Origin: Phoronis pallida
Lineage: Eukaryota; Phoronida; Phoronidae
DNA length: 19,481 bases
Assembly (NCBI GenBank): GCA_028565715.1
Contig: JAOXYC010177579.1
Coordinates: 1-19,481, forward strand
Direction: 5' to 3'
This document shows positions 18,641 through 19,481 of the stretch, one piece after another. Under the pieces are notes generated by a model. It did no database searches, was not told where the DNA came from, and saw nothing but the letters and a program-made list of their open reading frames with translations. Both the position numbers and the translations under genes were made by a program. Numbering within the stretch: the first letter of the stretch is position 1; every line of letters starts with the position of its first letter.

Positions 18641-19137
18641 CTGAAATCACACAAACAAAATTAATAAATACATTATAATTAATTGTAAGAAATCAACAAC
18701 ATTCAAGAATTTAATTTCACTACTGAGTTGCCAACAAATTACTCTGAATTTACACTAAAACACTTCCAGTCTGCCATTTTCTGGTGTTTTTCTAACTACT
18801 AAAGCATAACTATCATTATGCAAAAGTTTGAAAATTTGCAAGGCCTATAATAGTTTACATTCAAGGAATCCCTCAATGGAGGTTTCACAAGCAAGAGAGA
18901 ATAGAAAAGGGGTTTTATGAATACTGATGAATTCTAAAAAAATGTATGTTGAAAGCATGAAAAGGCATGGAATGGAATAAATTTATTTATTTAAAAAAAT
19001 ATTCCAAAAGGCATAAAACTAGAGAAAGACTACTAAAAAGGTTCTGCTGACTGGCAGGAATCATGTAGAGATGTTCTAGAAACACAGTCAGAAGGAAAAT
19101 TACCTTGACAGTTTCGACAGTAAGCTACATGTCTTGA
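18641..19137. other. SLC35C2 intron sequence, no exon found
   Basis: This follows the acceptor of the SLC35C2 exon at 18568-18640, i.e. it lies upstream in the gene. I searched it on the minus strand for the expected preceding SLC35C2 peptide and found nothing. It is AT-rich and includes a T/A-rich patch near 18980. Confidence 0.6.
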
Positions 19138-19481
19138 TCACAAAAACTCACGTCAGATGGTGTGCCTGAGGAGGATGAAATGTTTGTCTCGCACGATGTA
19201 GTGTCCCTGTTTACAAATACCCCGATACCTGAGTCTCTGAACATTATTCGCTTGGAAAATGATTTGACATTGGTTGATAGAACCAAACTCACGCCTACGG
19301 ATATCATTGAGTTGTTAAGAGTTTATTCTCACCACCACCTATTTCTCTTTCAATAGTGTGGTATATCGGCAGAAGTTTGGAACTGCTATGGGCAGCCCGG
19401 TTTTCCCGGTGGTTGCGAATCTGTTCATGGAACATTTGGAAAGTGAGGCTATTGCGTCGTCCCCTGTGGACATACGCCCTA
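19138..19481 (+). pseudogene. Penelope-like reverse transcriptase fragment, frameshifted, cut by window edge
   Basis: From 19138 one frame gives FVSHDVVSLFTNTPI, the reverse-transcriptase block typical of Penelope-like retroelements, and ends at a TAG at 19354-19356. The reading continues in the next frame from 19358 with YRQKFGTAMGSPVFPVVANL and then FMEHLE, the following conserved block. A one-base change near 19340-19357 therefore breaks the gene. The catalytic Asp pair and any GIY-YIG endonuclease would lie beyond the right edge and cannot be assessed. Similarity is not clear upstream of 19138, so the copy is probably 5' truncated. It sits antisense in what should be an SLC35C2 intron and looks dead. 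Confidence 0.85.

Noticed and set aside
1-19481. CRISPR arrays, operons, bacterial promoters or phage genes
   Set aside because: The window is clearly animal nuclear DNA with spliced genes. No regularly spaced repeats or prokaryotic gene layout is present.

Overview
The window is from an intron-rich, AT-rich animal nuclear genome. All genes found are split by GT-AG introns, and polyadenylation signals and several small transposon-like elements are present. The two host genes match conserved metazoan families, and the repeats resemble those of marine invertebrates. I read it as an invertebrate metazoan, possibly a deuterostome or lophotrochozoan, but I cannot name the species.

Layout. (1) Positions 413-5969, plus strand: the last twelve coding exons of SACM1L, the ER/Golgi phosphoinositide phosphatase Sac1. 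They encode 394 residues, including the CX5R catalytic loop and the two C-terminal membrane helices. The N-terminal third lies left of the window. (2) Positions 5970-8602: the space between two convergent genes. It holds polyadenylation signals for both strands and at least three transposon-like elements, two with clean target-site duplications. (3) Positions 8603-18640, minus strand: the last six coding exons of SLC35C2, a Golgi nucleotide-sugar transporter-like protein linked to Notch fucosylation. About the first 115 residues are encoded beyond the right edge. (4) Inside a 6.0 kb SLC35C2 intron (10996-17001), on the opposite strand, lies a two-exon gene for a small secreted protein: signal peptide, short coiled coil, and a fibrinogen-like domain of the contactin-associated-protein (CNTNAP/neurexin IV) type. 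A 1,664 bp segment carrying most of this gene is present twice, head to tail (11279-12942 and 12943-14606). I saw no difference between the copies in the stretches I compared, including long T runs. The downstream copy has an intact 3' end and poly(A) signal. The upstream copy is cut 40 residues short and reads into the start of the next unit, giving a chimeric C-terminus. (5) From about 19138 to the right edge: a frameshifted reverse-transcriptase fragment of Penelope-like type.

Mobile and structural DNA. There is a 284 bp CpG-rich inverted-repeat element flanked by TA (15094-15377), a 388 bp hAT-like element with a 7-8 bp duplication (7838-8225), and a 156 bp element with a 10 bp duplication (6645-6800). 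A fold-back element ending in TTAA (18204-18456) has a partial relative in a SACM1L intron. There is also a tRNA-derived SINE-like insertion (about 9655-9935) and one terminus of a second hAT-like element.

SACM1L and SLC35C2 both act in the early secretory pathway, but nothing here shows functional coupling. The nested secreted-protein locus, with its apparently fresh partial tandem duplication, is the most unusual part of the window. An assembly artefact must be excluded before it is interpreted.
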